A stretch of DNA of 40,954 bases, taken from contig JAAXTM010000014.1 of NCBI GenBank assembly GCA_013336525.1, forward strand, positions 1 through 40,954. Reading direction: 5' to 3'. Numbering within the stretch: the first letter of the stretch is position 1; each line of letters starts with the position of its first letter. The notes beneath the pieces are model-generated. The model was not told the DNA's origin. It saw only the letters and a list, made by a program, of their open reading frames with translations, and made no database searches. This DNA is from Geobacteraceae bacterium (GTDB taxonomy: Bacteria; Desulfobacterota; Desulfuromonadia; Geobacterales; Pseudopelobacteraceae). The translations under genes and the position numbers were made by a program. Shown here in pieces: positions 24,900-33,190 of the stretch.

Positions 24900-25892
24900 T
24901 CAGTCGCCAAGACGCTTGCCGGGAACAAGATAATTCCTGATATAATCTGAAACCGCCTCTTCAACCGGGATCACTGTTTCTGAATAACCGGCGGCATGGA
25001 TTTTTGAAGTGTCGGCACATGTCAGATATTGGTACGTGTTACGGATTGATTCCGGCATGTCGATATACTCGATATTGACCGTTTTCTCCATGGCATTGAA
25101 AACAGCGCGGGCCAGTCGGTTCCAGCTGACAGTTGTTCCGCCGCCGACGTTGAAAATCCCGCTAACATTTTTGTTCTGGAGAAAATGGAGCGTCATTGCA
25201 GCGGCGTCTTTGACATAGACGAAGTCGCGCAGCTGTTCACCGTCACCGTACTCCGGACGATGCGACTTGAACAGTTTCAGTTTTCCGGTGGCACCGATCT
25301 GCTCGTAAGCCTTCAGGACAAGTGAACGCATTTCGCACTTATGCTGCTCATTTGGGCCATAGACGTTGAAATATTTTATGCCGACAATTTTGTCGAGCGC
25401 CCCATGACGCAGTGCCCACAAGTCAAAAAGCTGCTTGGAGTAACCGTACATATTCATCGGCCGGAGTTGTGGCAACTGGCTGTCCTCATCAACAAAACCA
25501 TGCTCACCGTCTCCGTATGTTGCAGCGCTGGAAGCGTAAATAAACCGGGCGTCAGCAGCCAGTGCCGCCAAAGTCAGTTTGCGGGAATATTCAAAGTTGT
25601 TCCTGATCAGATAGGTGGCATCTGGTTCAGTCGTGGCGGAACAGGCACCCAGGTGGATGACCGCATCCAGCTTCTGTCCTGCCGGTAGGCGACCAGCCAG
25701 TGAACCGTTATCCAGCATCTGCTCAAAAGCATCCTTCTCCAGATAATCCATGAAGCGGAGCGGTGACAGGTTACGCCATTTATCAGTATGGCCAAGATGG
25801 TCCACAATCAGTATATCTTCTCTGCCAAGCCGGTTCAGCCGATGAACCACGGCGCTGCCGATCAGGCCTGCCCCTCCGGTTACGACGATCAT
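24900..25892 (-). CDS. hldD: ADP-L-glycero-D-manno-heptose 6-epimerase HldD
   Basis: 330 residues, normal length. It epimerises ADP-heptose for the lipopolysaccharide inner core in the cytosol. The Rossmann start MIVVTGGAGLIGS, the HLGACSATTE segment, the YGYSK catalytic Tyr/Lys, YFNVYGPNE and YGDGEQLRDFVYVKD are typical of HldD. The start codon overlaps the cbiO stop (ATGA), so it is translated from the cobalt transporter transcript. No other lipopolysaccharide gene is nearby, which makes the location unusual. Confidence 0.94.
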   Translation of the reverse strand: MIVVTGGAGLIGSAVVHRLNRLGREDILIVDHLGHTDKWRNLSPLRFMDYLEKDAFEQMLDNGSLAGRLPAGQKLDAVIHLGACSATTEPDATYLIRNNFEYSRKLTLAALAADARFIYASSAATYGDGEHGFVDEDSQLPQLRPMNMYGYSKQLFDLWALRHGALDKIVGIKYFNVYGPNEQHKCEMRSLVLKAYEQIGATGKLKLFKSHRPEYGDGEQLRDFVYVKDAAAMTLHFLQNKNVSGIFNVGGGTTVSWNRLARAVFNAMEKTVNIEYIDMPESIRNTYQYLTCADTSKIHAAGYSETVIPVEEAVSDYIRNYLVPGKRLGD

Positions 25893-26746
25893 TGCTCGTT
25901 CTCCTGTCGATGAAATTCACTGATTGCTTTCAGCAATTCACTCCTGCTGCGCGGCAGATATCCATTAACACGAACTGCCATTCCGGTCAAGGCGAGGGAG
26001 CGGGTGATTTCGGCAACCAACGGTGAAGAGCCGAGTTCAGTCTGCACCTCGGGCCTTAACAGTACATCTGCAGCATTGCCTTGCGCCAGTAATCGGCCTC
26101 TCTGCAGCACAATTGCCTCGTCAGCCCACCCATAGGCAAAATCAAGATCGTGTGTTGCAATGATAATAGTCATGCCGGCTGCATGCAGGCGTTCAAGCAC
26201 GACAGTCAGCTCTTCCTGCATGGCAGCGTCAAGCCCGGCCATCGGTTCGTCAAGCACAAGAACCTCAGGCTCCATGGCAAGTACACCGGCGATGCAGACC
26301 CTTTTTTTCTGGCCGTAACTTAAGTTGTGTACCGGCTTATCGGCTGACTCTGCCATCCCCACAGACAGCAGAGCCTCCTCCACACGTTTCCGTACGACGT
26401 TTTTCGGAAGGCCCAGATTCATAGGGCCAAAGGAAACATCTTCCCGCACACTGGCCGAAAAAAGCTGGCTGTCGGGGTTTTGGAAAACCAGCCCGACACG
26501 TGATCGGAGCTCCCGCATTCCGTCCCGGCTGTAATCAAGCGAAGTCCCCTCCCACTGTATGTCCCCGGCAGATGAGCGCAGGATGCCGTTCAGATGCAAA
26601 AACATGGTTGTCTTGCCGGCGCCGTTGGCGCCCATCACGGCGGTCCGCATGCCGCGGCGTATTGTCAGCGAGCAGTCGTTGAGTGCGCTGGTGCCGTCAG
26701 GGTAGCTATACGAAACATCTTTGAGGCTCAGTATGGCATTACTCAT
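25889..26746 (-). CDS. cbiO: Cobalt ECF transporter ATPase CbiO
   Basis: 285 residues. It energises cobalt uptake as part of the CbiMNQO complex at the inner membrane. Walker A GANGAGKTT (39-47), the Q-loop VFQNPDSQLF, ABC signature LSYGQKKRV, Walker B VLVLDEP and the switch His in IIATHDLDFAYGWADE are intact. The ATG at 26746-26744 overlaps the cbiQ stop (ATGA). A frame starting 39 bases earlier is rejected because it would overlap cbiQ further without a better ribosome-binding site. Its own stop overlaps hldD. Confidence 0.95.
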   Translation of the reverse strand: MSNAILSLKDVSYSYPDGTSALNDCSLTIRRGMRTAVMGANGAGKTTMFLHLNGILRSSAGDIQWEGTSLDYSRDGMRELRSRVGLVFQNPDSQLFSASVREDVSFGPMNLGLPKNVVRKRVEEALLSVGMAESADKPVHNLSYGQKKRVCIAGVLAMEPEVLVLDEPMAGLDAAMQEELTVVLERLHAAGMTIIIATHDLDFAYGWADEAIVLQRGRLLAQGNAADVLLRPEVQTELGSSPLVAEITRSLALTGMAVRVNGYLPRSRSELLKAISEFHRQENEQ

Positions 26747-27492
26747 GGAATGTACACCGCCGTAACAACCAGAAGAATACCGCAAATGACCGCACTTAAG
26801 ATGGCGCGGTGTGAACCCGGATAGTCAGGTTCCAAAAAGCGGAGTGCACCGTCGTTGCCACGAGCCGATGCAGACAGATGGAGTGCCTGACTGCGCTGCC
26901 AGACCTGTACGGCAAGGTTGGCAACCAGTCCACCTAATGAACGCATTGAAAGTTTGAACGTAGCATATCCCAAGCGGGCAGACTGGGCTGTGGCCGTTTC
27001 ATGTACCGCTTCGGATAACACAAACAGAGTGCGGTAGGAGAGCGTCATCAGGTCGAGCAGTGTCTCAGGAAGTTTACAGCGCCGCATCAGGGAAATGATG
27101 TCCGTAAGCGGGGTGGTCAAGGCAAGAAAAAGCAGAGCGGTCAGGCATGCCAGCGAGCGGCAGCAGACCTGAGTAATGCGGGGGAGCTCGGACTCTGACA
27201 GATGGAGCGAAACTCCAAAAGTCGAAATATGGTTGAATTCTAGTGAAACCAACAGTGAAAGACAGCTTGCCAGCAAAAAAAAGAGCGCCGGAGTTGCCAC
27301 CCGCAGATATCGGGCTGGCGGGATGCCGGCTCCTAAAACTGTTGCCAATGACAGGATAATGGCGACCAGCAGTGCTGCCCGGGGTGAGCCTGCCGCAAAG
27401 GCGGCAACCATGCCAAAGAGAGAGACAAGCCCCTTGGCGACCGGGGAGATCTGACGCCAGCGGTTTGTATAAGCAGACTGTTCGGTCAGCAC
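26743..27492 (-). CDS. cbiQ: Cobalt ECF transporter permease CbiQ
   Basis: 249 residues with about five membrane helices. It is the transmembrane T component that couples ATPase motion to substrate binding by CbiM. The cytoplasmic coupling motif with Ala-Arg-Gly (HLSASARGNDG) and the MTLSYRTLFVLSEAV segment identify the family. It overlaps cbiN by 7 bases upstream and cbiO by 4 downstream, so it lies in a tightly packed operon. Confidence 0.93.
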   Translation of the reverse strand: MLTEQSAYTNRWRQISPVAKGLVSLFGMVAAFAAGSPRAALLVAIILSLATVLGAGIPPARYLRVATPALFFLLASCLSLLVSLEFNHISTFGVSLHLSESELPRITQVCCRSLACLTALLFLALTTPLTDIISLMRRCKLPETLLDLMTLSYRTLFVLSEAVHETATAQSARLGYATFKLSMRSLGGLVANLAVQVWQRSQALHLSASARGNDGALRFLEPDYPGSHRAILSAVICGILLVVTAVYIP

Positions 27493-27821
27493 CGGGGTTC
27501 TTTCTCTGTTTTACTGCGCATTTGGGCGCGAGTTTTTGAGCTGCCATACCAATAGCCGATGAATCCGGCTCCAAGGGCTGCTTGAAGTGCAAAAAGCAGT
27601 GAGCCGATTTCTCCGCTGGGTGGCTCAATCAGCGGCTTGAACCAGGGTTTATAGGCAGGAACAATAGTTCCAACCAGATCCTTGGCCTTGTCATCGGCTC
27701 CCGCAAAAATTTGAACATCTTTGCCATCAGGCCCTGGAGCAGGTTTTTTAACCATCCAGAGCGGAAGTGCCACCAGCACAACAACAGCAATCATCATCAA
27801 CAGGTTCTGATGCCGTTTCAT
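27486..27821 (-). CDS. cbiN: Cobalt transport accessory protein CbiN
   Basis: 111 residues with two membrane helices (about 7-25 and 78-96) and a periplasmic loop. The loop ends with [29 protein letters not shown], the family signature. CbiN helps CbiM load cobalt. It overlaps cbiM (ATGA-type, 4 bases) and cbiQ (7 bases). The C-terminal tail is longer and more basic than in Salmonella CbiN. Confidence 0.93.
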   Translation of the reverse strand: MKRHQNLLMMIAVVVLVALPLWMVKKPAPGPDGKDVQIFAGADDKAKDLVGTIVPAYKPWFKPLIEPPSGEIGSLLFALQAALGAGFIGYWYGSSKTRAQMRSKTEKEPRC

Positions 27822-28495
27822 GCCTGTACCTCCTGTACAGCAATAACCTTCATCTCCTGGAGTTCAGGGGAATTGAAGCGCACCAGGGCATTTATGACTA
27901 CAACCGTCAGCAGTCCCTCGCTGATTGCCAGCGGAATCTGGGTTAATGCAAAGACAGAGGCAAACTTGGTAAAGGATGCCGCAAACCCACCTGCAGGGTC
28001 TGGAAAGGCAAACGCCAACTGGGCTGAGGTCGTGATATAGGTAAGCAAATCTGCGCATGATGCGGCGAGAAAAATCGAAAACGCGAAGGGTACTTTTACC
28101 GCCTTGGCGGCCCGGAAAATGGCTGCAGCGGCAAAAGGTCCAACAACTGCCATGGAGATGACATTTGCGCCCAAAGTGGTCAGGCCTCCGTGGGCCAGTA
28201 ATATCGCCTGAAATAGGAGCACGACTGCCCCGATTGGCGCCATTGCCGCAGGGCCGAACAAAATTGCTCCCAGCCCGGTGCCGGTAGGGTGTGAACAGCT
28301 TCCGGTGACAGATGGCATCTTCAATGCCGAAAGGACAAAGGTAAAGGCGGCGGCAACTCCCAACAGCATCCGCTGTTCCGGCTTTTCCTTGATCCTTTTG
28401 TTTATGGTATAAAGTCCGTAGATGACAAACGGGGCTGCAGCAACGCTCCATCCGATGGCGTGCTTAACCGGTAAAAAGCCTTCCATGATATGCAT
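27818..28495 (-). CDS. cbiM: Cobalt-binding membrane protein CbiM
   Basis: 225 residues with about six to seven helices. It is the substrate-capture component of the cobalt transporter. The N-terminus MHIMEGFLP supplies the Met-His metal site and [11 protein letters not shown] carries the second histidine. It is first gene of cbiM-cbiN-cbiQ-cbiO. A cobalamin riboswitch and terminator lie directly upstream, so expression should drop when cobalamin is plentiful. That points to cobalt rather than nickel as the substrate. A GGAGAC ribosome-binding site lies seven bases before the ATG. Confidence 0.95.
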   Translation of the reverse strand: MHIMEGFLPVKHAIGWSVAAAPFVIYGLYTINKRIKEKPEQRMLLGVAAAFTFVLSALKMPSVTGSCSHPTGTGLGAILFGPAAMAPIGAVVLLFQAILLAHGGLTTLGANVISMAVVGPFAAAAIFRAAKAVKVPFAFSIFLAASCADLLTYITTSAQLAFAFPDPAGGFAASFTKFASVFALTQIPLAISEGLLTVVVINALVRFNSPELQEMKVIAVQEVQA

Positions 28496-28524
28496 GTCTG
28501 TGTCTCCTGAAAGTTTTAAAGCTC

Positions 28525-28566
28525 ATAAAAAAAGTCCGCAACTGCCAAAGCAGCATGCGGACTTTT
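28525..28566 (-). terminator. Riboswitch-controlled terminator upstream of cbiM
   Basis: Read on the - strand, an 11-bp stem (arms 28566-28556 and 28540-28530, AAAAGTCCGCA/TGCGGACTTTT) is followed by a long T run. It sits between the cobalamin riboswitch and cbiM, as expected for a transcription-termination switch. Confidence 0.88.
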
Positions 28567-28574
28567 CGTATTCA

Positions 28575-28800
28575 AAGTCTGACAATGGTTTCACTCTCCC
28601 TTTACCACGGGGAACTGTTGAGTGCTGAGATCATGGCAGGTCTTCTGGCTCGCGATTCGTTCTCCGGGCGTCTTCCCGGCCTTTCGACCAGTGACGTGTT
28701 GCCCTTTGTCCTCGCTTACAGCGGCGGGTCCGCGGGGGAATGGCCCCGTTTGAGCTGCACCCCTCTTCCCTATCAAGCCCTTGCGGGCACCGTGATCCGT
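28575..28800 (-). promoter_or_regulatory. Cobalamin (AdoCbl-type) riboswitch
   Basis: On the - strand the leader runs GGTGCC...AGGGAA...GGTGC, then the conserved CCGCTGTAA core (28724-28716) and the B12 box AGCCAGAAGACCTGCC (28650-28635). Order and spacing match class-I cobalamin riboswitches. It is followed by a terminator and the cobalt transporter operon, a typical regulatory target. The exact ends are approximate. Confidence 0.93.
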
Positions 28801-28909
28801 TATTCAATTGTCATACAACCCACAACTTTATTGGATGTTTTGGATACCACGCACCATAAGTCATGTCAAGAAGGATTGTCGTTGTGAATAAGCACGTTTT
28901 AATCGTATT

Positions 28910-29935
28910 TCAGATGATCCGGCTTCTGCGTTTGAGCATAATGCCGATTATAAACGATAGCCCCAAGGTCAGAGTTCCGCCAACTATCCCGGAAACGCTG
29001 GTGCCGAGTTTGCCGCCTTCAGCTTTCTTGGTCGCCGGATTAGTGCCTGAATCTTTTTTGAATGAGTAATCCGGCAGGAACGCCAGCTTTTCCTGAATTG
29101 CGGCCAGTCTGCCGTGCAGTCCCTTCTCTGGTCCCTTCAATTCCTCTTTACCAGTTATTTTAGTTATTGACCATTCAAGGCCATCAGGCCGTGTGGAGGC
29201 GAACCACGACAGCACCCCCCCAGTCAGCAGGGTTACGGTCAGGAGACTGAGTATAATATTCCGGATCGAATGAACGCTGATGGGGCGGACTTCTATTGTG
29301 CTTTGCAGGATTTCCGGCTTGGCGTTATATATGAAAGAAATCACTGACGCGGTCACCAGACCCTCAACGACCCCGATTGCCAGGTGGATCGGATGCATGA
29401 TGACGAGAAATGTTGAAAAAGGGAGCGAGGAGATTCCCGAAAAGGCGGTTTCCAACACCACACCAAAGGCTCCTAGTTGTAAGCCGATTATAGCAGCCAC
29501 CATTGAAGCCACGGATATTCTGGTCGAAGAAAGAGAGCTGCCGATAATTTTTTTGTAAATAAAAGGGTAGGCAATGAAAGCAGGGAAAAAACCAAGATTG
29601 AAAATATTACAGCCAAGTGCCAGCAAACCGCCGTCGGCAAAAAAGAACGCCTGCACAACCAGCACCGAGGCGATAGTCAGGAATGCCGCGTAAGGGCCGA
29701 GCATAATGGAAAGTATCAGCCCACCCCCGAGATGTCCGCTTGAACCTGTCACCGGAATAGAAAAATTAATCATTTGTGCCGCAAAGATAAACGCGCCCAG
29801 AACCCCCATCAGTGGTATCTTGCGGTCATCCATTTCTGTGCGAACTTTTTTTGAGCAATAGGCGATGGTGACGGCCGAAACCGCCCAAATTGTTACGCCG
29901 ACCGCTGGAGATAGTAACGCGTCTGCCATATGCAT
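28910..29935 (-). CDS. CbiM-PDGLE fusion, second metal-uptake component
   Basis: 341 residues. The N-terminal half is a CbiM/NikM-type membrane protein (MHMADALLSPAVG, GSSGHLGGGLI, DGGLLALGCNIFNLG). It is fused to a C-terminal PDGLE domain (about residues 230-335; TRPDGLEWS, then a final helix), which substitutes for CbiN/NikN. I start it at the ATG giving MHM, because the second-residue His is a metal ligand and AGGAACACTCC precedes it; a frame nine codons longer would bury that site. It lies upstream of the riboswitch and has no Q or O partner of its own, so it may share the adjacent CbiQO. The metal could be nickel or cobalt. Confidence 0.9.
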   Translation of the reverse strand: MHMADALLSPAVGVTIWAVSAVTIAYCSKKVRTEMDDRKIPLMGVLGAFIFAAQMINFSIPVTGSSGHLGGGLILSIMLGPYAAFLTIASVLVVQAFFFADGGLLALGCNIFNLGFFPAFIAYPFIYKKIIGSSLSSTRISVASMVAAIIGLQLGAFGVVLETAFSGISSLPFSTFLVIMHPIHLAIGVVEGLVTASVISFIYNAKPEILQSTIEVRPISVHSIRNIILSLLTVTLLTGGVLSWFASTRPDGLEWSITKITGKEELKGPEKGLHGRLAAIQEKLAFLPDYSFKKDSGTNPATKKAEGGKLGTSVSGIVGGTLTLGLSFIIGIMLKRRSRII

Positions 29936-30078
29936 GGAGTGTTCCTGCCTTTGGCGAATCACTTTATAAAATAAGTAGCACGATTAAGGTACTGGAATAC
30001 TTTTTTAGCGTCAAGGACTAAAAGTGTAAAGTCGTGTGACTGGTGCAACATGCTGTATTAGAACCGTTCTTTTAATGC

Positions 30079-30107
30079 TTGTCAGGCTATGCGGTTGATC
30101 CTATAGT
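30079..30107 (+). promoter_or_regulatory. Sigma-70 promoter for the sirtuin gene
   Basis: TTGTCA (30079-30084), 17-base spacer, TATAGT (30102-30107): ten of twelve consensus positions at ideal spacing, about 50 bases upstream of the sirtuin ATG. Confidence 0.75.
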
Positions 30108-30159
30108 GAGGCTATTCTTGCGCAATTCTCTAAAAAAATATCGGGAGATTTGAACGGCT

Positions 30160-30981
30160 ATGTTTGATTATGCCGCCGAGGTGGTCAGAGAAGCAGAAGT
30201 ATTTGTCATTACCGCTGGGGCTGGTATGGGAGTGGATTCCGGTCTGCCGGATTTTCGCGGCGATAAAGGCTTTTGGAACGCTTATCCTGCTTACTCACGC
30301 CTGGGGTTATCTTTTAGCGACTGTGCCAACCCGCAACATTTTGCAGATGATCCCGCTTTTGGCTGGGGATTCTACGGACATCGTACCAATCTGTACCGTG
30401 ATACCGTCCCCAATGCAGGGTTTCACATTATCAAAAAGTGGATTGAGCGGCAGGGTGGCGATTATTTTGTAATTACATCTAACGTTGACGGTCAGTTTCA
30501 GAGAGCCGGCTATGCTGATGACCGGATTCTTGAAGTACATGGCTCAATTCACTGGCTGCAGTGTCAAAAACCTTGCTGTAACAGCATTTGGCAAAACGAT
30601 GAAGTTGTTCTTGTCGATGAAAATACCATGCGTGCCCGTCACACGCTCCCCCGATGTCCGGAGTGTGGTGAGGTTAGCCGACCTAATATTCTCATGTTCG
30701 GAGACTGGTCATGGTTGCCTGGCCGCACCCACATTCAGGAGCAAGCTTTTGACCTGTTTTTGAAAGCCAATTCGGATCGCCGCATTGCGGTTATAGAGAT
30801 TGGAGCTGGAAGCGCTATTCCCGCAATTCGGGCCACTTCGGAGCGTATCGGCTGGAATTTTGAAAATGCCACGGTGATTCGTATCAATCCTCGAGAGCCG
30901 GAAATAAAAGCGCCGCATATATCGGTGCCATGCTCTGCTTTGGAAGGGTTGCGGGGAATTGATGAGCTGTTGTTGTCATAA
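30160..30981 (+). CDS. Sir2-family NAD-dependent protein deacylase
   Basis: 273 residues. It would remove acyl groups from lysines in an NAD-dependent reaction. The NAD-binding GAGMGVDSGLPDFRG replaces the usual GAGISxxSGIPxFR. TSNVDGQFQRAG corresponds to TQNIDxLHxxAG, and the catalytic His is H127 in EVHGS. Cys pairs (CQKPCC and CPEC) give a zinc site. The departures from the commonest motif wording are consistent across the protein, so it belongs to a divergent Sir2 subgroup whose substrate is unclear. It stands alone with its own promoter. Confidence 0.9.
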   Translation: MFDYAAEVVREAEVFVITAGAGMGVDSGLPDFRGDKGFWNAYPAYSRLGLSFSDCANPQHFADDPAFGWGFYGHRTNLYRDTVPNAGFHIIKKWIERQGGDYFVITSNVDGQFQRAGYADDRILEVHGSIHWLQCQKPCCNSIWQNDEVVLVDENTMRARHTLPRCPECGEVSRPNILMFGDWSWLPGRTHIQEQAFDLFLKANSDRRIAVIEIGAGSAIPAIRATSERIGWNFENATVIRINPREPEIKAPHISVPCSALEGLRGIDELLLS

Positions 30982-31082
30982 ACCCCGGCTGCTATAAACA
31001 GGAATACTTCTAAAATACTGAAAAAGCAGTTTGCAAGTCAGCCTAAAATATCTGATAAGAATGAAGGGCGGGGATTATAGTT

Positions 31083-32315
31083 ATGTTGCATCAACAGCAG
31101 ACATTTTTTTTGGGTCGGCAGCCGATTCTGGATGCCCGGCAGGAAATAGTGGGATACGAATTACTTTTCCGTTCAAGCGAGAAAAATTTCAGTGATTTTG
31201 AAAGCCAGAACCAGGCATGCATGAGCGTCATCTCCAGTGCATTGTCAGGGTTTGGCTTCAATGAAGTACTGGGAGACAAGACCGGATTCATAAACGTCAC
31301 TGAAGAAGCCCTGTTGAGTGATCTCATTGAAATCCTGCCGCGGGATCAAACCATTCTGGAAATTCTTGAGTCGGTGCAGCTGAACGAAAGTACTCGTCAG
31401 CGCTTTATCGATCTTAAGTCCAAAGGCTACCGCATTGCCCTCGATGACCATGTTTTCAGGATGGAGCACCTTGAGTTCTACCACTTCGTAGATATTGTTA
31501 AGATCGACATCCTTGAGACCGACCCCGCAACGCTTCCTGATATAGTCAGAAACCTCCGCCAGTTTCCAATGCAGCTTCTGGCCGAAAAAGTTGAAACAAT
31601 GGGACAGTTTGAAGATTGTCTCGGGTTGGGCTTTGAATTGTTTCAGGGGTATTTTTTTGCCAGGCCTGTCGTGCTGAAACATAAGGGGCTAGAGCCTTCA
31701 AAAATCAGCATGTTACGTCTTCTCGGTAATCTGCATGCCAACGCAGATTTCAGCGAAATTGAGGATGATTTTCGTTCGGCACCGGATCTTTCCTTCAATC
31801 TGCTTAAGCTGGTCAATTCTGTCAGCGGCGGGTTGCGGGAAAAAATCAGAAGTCTGCGCCATGCGATTATAATTCTGGGGCTCGACAAGCTGCGCAGATG
31901 GGTGCAGCTAGCTATCTTTGCCAGTTCGGACAGTCGCGGGGTAAACAATCCTCTTCTGGAAATGGCTGCAGTGCGGGGACGTTTGATGGAGTATCTGCTA
32001 ATGGAGCGTAATGGACTTCCCCGCAACAGCGAACGGGTGGAAGCTGCATTCATGACTGGTATCCTGTCATTGGTGGATATACTTTTTGATACTTCTATTG
32101 ACGTTGTTGTTAATGAACTTGGTTTGAGTGACGAAATTTCGGCAGCACTCCTCCACCGCGAAGGGGAACTGGGAATTTTGCTGTCACTGGCCGAAACCCT
32201 CGAACAAACCAATTTTGGTGAGGTTGAAAATCTGGTGGAAAAATCGGATATTTCATTTGCGCACCTTCTTGCAGCCCAGCTTGATGCCTATAATTGGAAG
32301 GACAGCATTAAGTAG
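31083..32315 (+). CDS. EAL-HDOD signalling protein
   Basis: 410 residues. An EAL-like domain (about 8-205) is followed by an HDOD domain (about 205-400). The EAL domain is degenerate: the signature reads ELL within GYELLFR, the later DDH replaces DDFG, and the LKID lysine position is IVKID. It is therefore likely catalytically dead, as in the YuxH/CdgJ type. The HDOD part shows DLSFNLLKLVNS and AIIILGLDKLRRWVQL. Such proteins act as scaffolds in motility and signalling. It lies 100 bases after the sirtuin gene and may be read from its own start. It converges with the crotonase gene. Confidence 0.93.
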   Translation: MLHQQQTFFLGRQPILDARQEIVGYELLFRSSEKNFSDFESQNQACMSVISSALSGFGFNEVLGDKTGFINVTEEALLSDLIEILPRDQTILEILESVQLNESTRQRFIDLKSKGYRIALDDHVFRMEHLEFYHFVDIVKIDILETDPATLPDIVRNLRQFPMQLLAEKVETMGQFEDCLGLGFELFQGYFFARPVVLKHKGLEPSKISMLRLLGNLHANADFSEIEDDFRSAPDLSFNLLKLVNSVSGGLREKIRSLRHAIIILGLDKLRRWVQLAIFASSDSRGVNNPLLEMAAVRGRLMEYLLMERNGLPRNSERVEAAFMTGILSLVDILFDTSIDVVVNELGLSDEISAALLHREGELGILLSLAETLEQTNFGEVENLVEKSDISFAHLLAAQLDAYNWKDSIK

Positions 32316-32388
32316 AAATGCTGTGTACTTTTTGGAGCTGTCTCGCAACACAAATGAGTTTTTAATCGTATTTGGGTAACGTGAGTTT

Positions 32389-33120
32389 TTAAACTATTTG
32401 CTGGATGACGTTCACATGAGTAGCTGTTTCGCGTTCAAGTAAGCAACCGGTGCGCAGGTCGGTGTCTTCGGCGGCGTTGATAAGCCGCTTTGCAGCGGAA
32501 AGTGCCGTAAGTTCGTGGCTGGCGATTCGCTCCGCAAAGCAGGAAATTTTTTGCCAGAATTCATTTTCGTGAAAGACCTTGTCAGCCAGTCCCATCTGAA
32601 GTGCCTCTGCCGCGCTGTAGATCTCTGAAGTCATAAAAATTTCACGGGCATAATTCTTGCCCACGATACGGGGGAGCTTGTGAGTGCCGCAGAATCCGGT
32701 GATGATGCCGAGCTTTGCCCCGGAATGGCCGATTCGTAAGCTTTCTGAGGCAAGTCGGATATCACAGGACATGGCCAGATCGCAGCCTCCTCCCATGGTG
32801 ATGCCGTTCAGGGCGGCTATGACCGGTTTGGGACAGGATTCGATCTGTTCAAACAGGGATTGGCCGAGTTCGGCAAAGTGGAATGCGTCATTCGGAGAGA
32901 AATGAACCATCTGGCCGATGTCGGCCCCGACTGCAAAGGATTCTCCAGGGTAACCACTGAGGACGATCACATTCGTTTTCACGTCCTCCTCAAGCTGCGC
33001 GAAGGCGCGCTTCAGCTCCCGTATAGTGGTGATGGAGAGTTTGTTGAAACGTGAACCGGCATCGAGCAGAATGTACCCGACCCGGTTCTTGGTCTCTATG
33101 CGAAGCTTTTTGTGGGGCAT
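32389..33120 (-). CDS. Crotonase-fold protein lacking both catalytic Glu
   Basis: 243 residues. The crotonase oxyanion-hole regions are present (FAVGADIGQM and MGGGCDLAM), but the two glutamates used by enoyl-CoA hydratase (E144 and E164 in the rat enzyme) are replaced here by D114 and G134. Plain hydratase activity is therefore doubtful. Crotonases lacking these residues can act as isomerases, dehalogenases, decarboxylases or thioesterases. It is last gene of a four-gene minus-strand unit with the mutase B12 subunit and CobO, suggesting acyl-CoA metabolism. A conspicuous repeat hairpin lies just upstream. Confidence 0.88.
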   Translation of the reverse strand: MPHKKLRIETKNRVGYILLDAGSRFNKLSITTIRELKRAFAQLEEDVKTNVIVLSGYPGESFAVGADIGQMVHFSPNDAFHFAELGQSLFEQIESCPKPVIAALNGITMGGGCDLAMSCDIRLASESLRIGHSGAKLGIITGFCGTHKLPRIVGKNYAREIFMTSEIYSAAEALQMGLADKVFHENEFWQKISCFAERIASHELTALSAAKRLINAAEDTDLRTGCLLERETATHVNVIQQIV

Positions 33121-33124
33121 TTTT

Positions 33125-33180
33125 TAGGGTAAAGGGTCAAGGGTCAAGAAGGTCAGATTCTACATGACCCTTGACCCTTG
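33125..33180. repeat. Heptad repeats forming a long inverted repeat
   Basis: Three AGGGT-containing heptads (from 33126) form the left side; a 15-base arm AAGGGTCAAGGGTCA (33132-33146) pairs perfectly with 33165-33179 across an 18-base loop. No T tract fits a terminator on the - strand. It separates the mutase B12 subunit gene from the crotonase gene. Confidence 0.8.
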
Positions 33181-33190
33181 CCACTGTTTC

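Noticed and set aside
27074..27628. A 184-codon minus-strand frame overlapping cbiQ and cbiN
   Set aside because: It is a different frame of the same strand as two well-recognised cobalt transporter genes and has no family motifs.
28555..28887. A 110-codon plus-strand open frame
   Set aside because: It reads through the cobalamin riboswitch on the opposite strand; the structured RNA explains the sequence.
33132..33179. The inverted repeat as an intrinsic terminator
   Set aside because: No T run follows on the minus strand where the flanking genes are transcribed, and the loop is 18 bases long.
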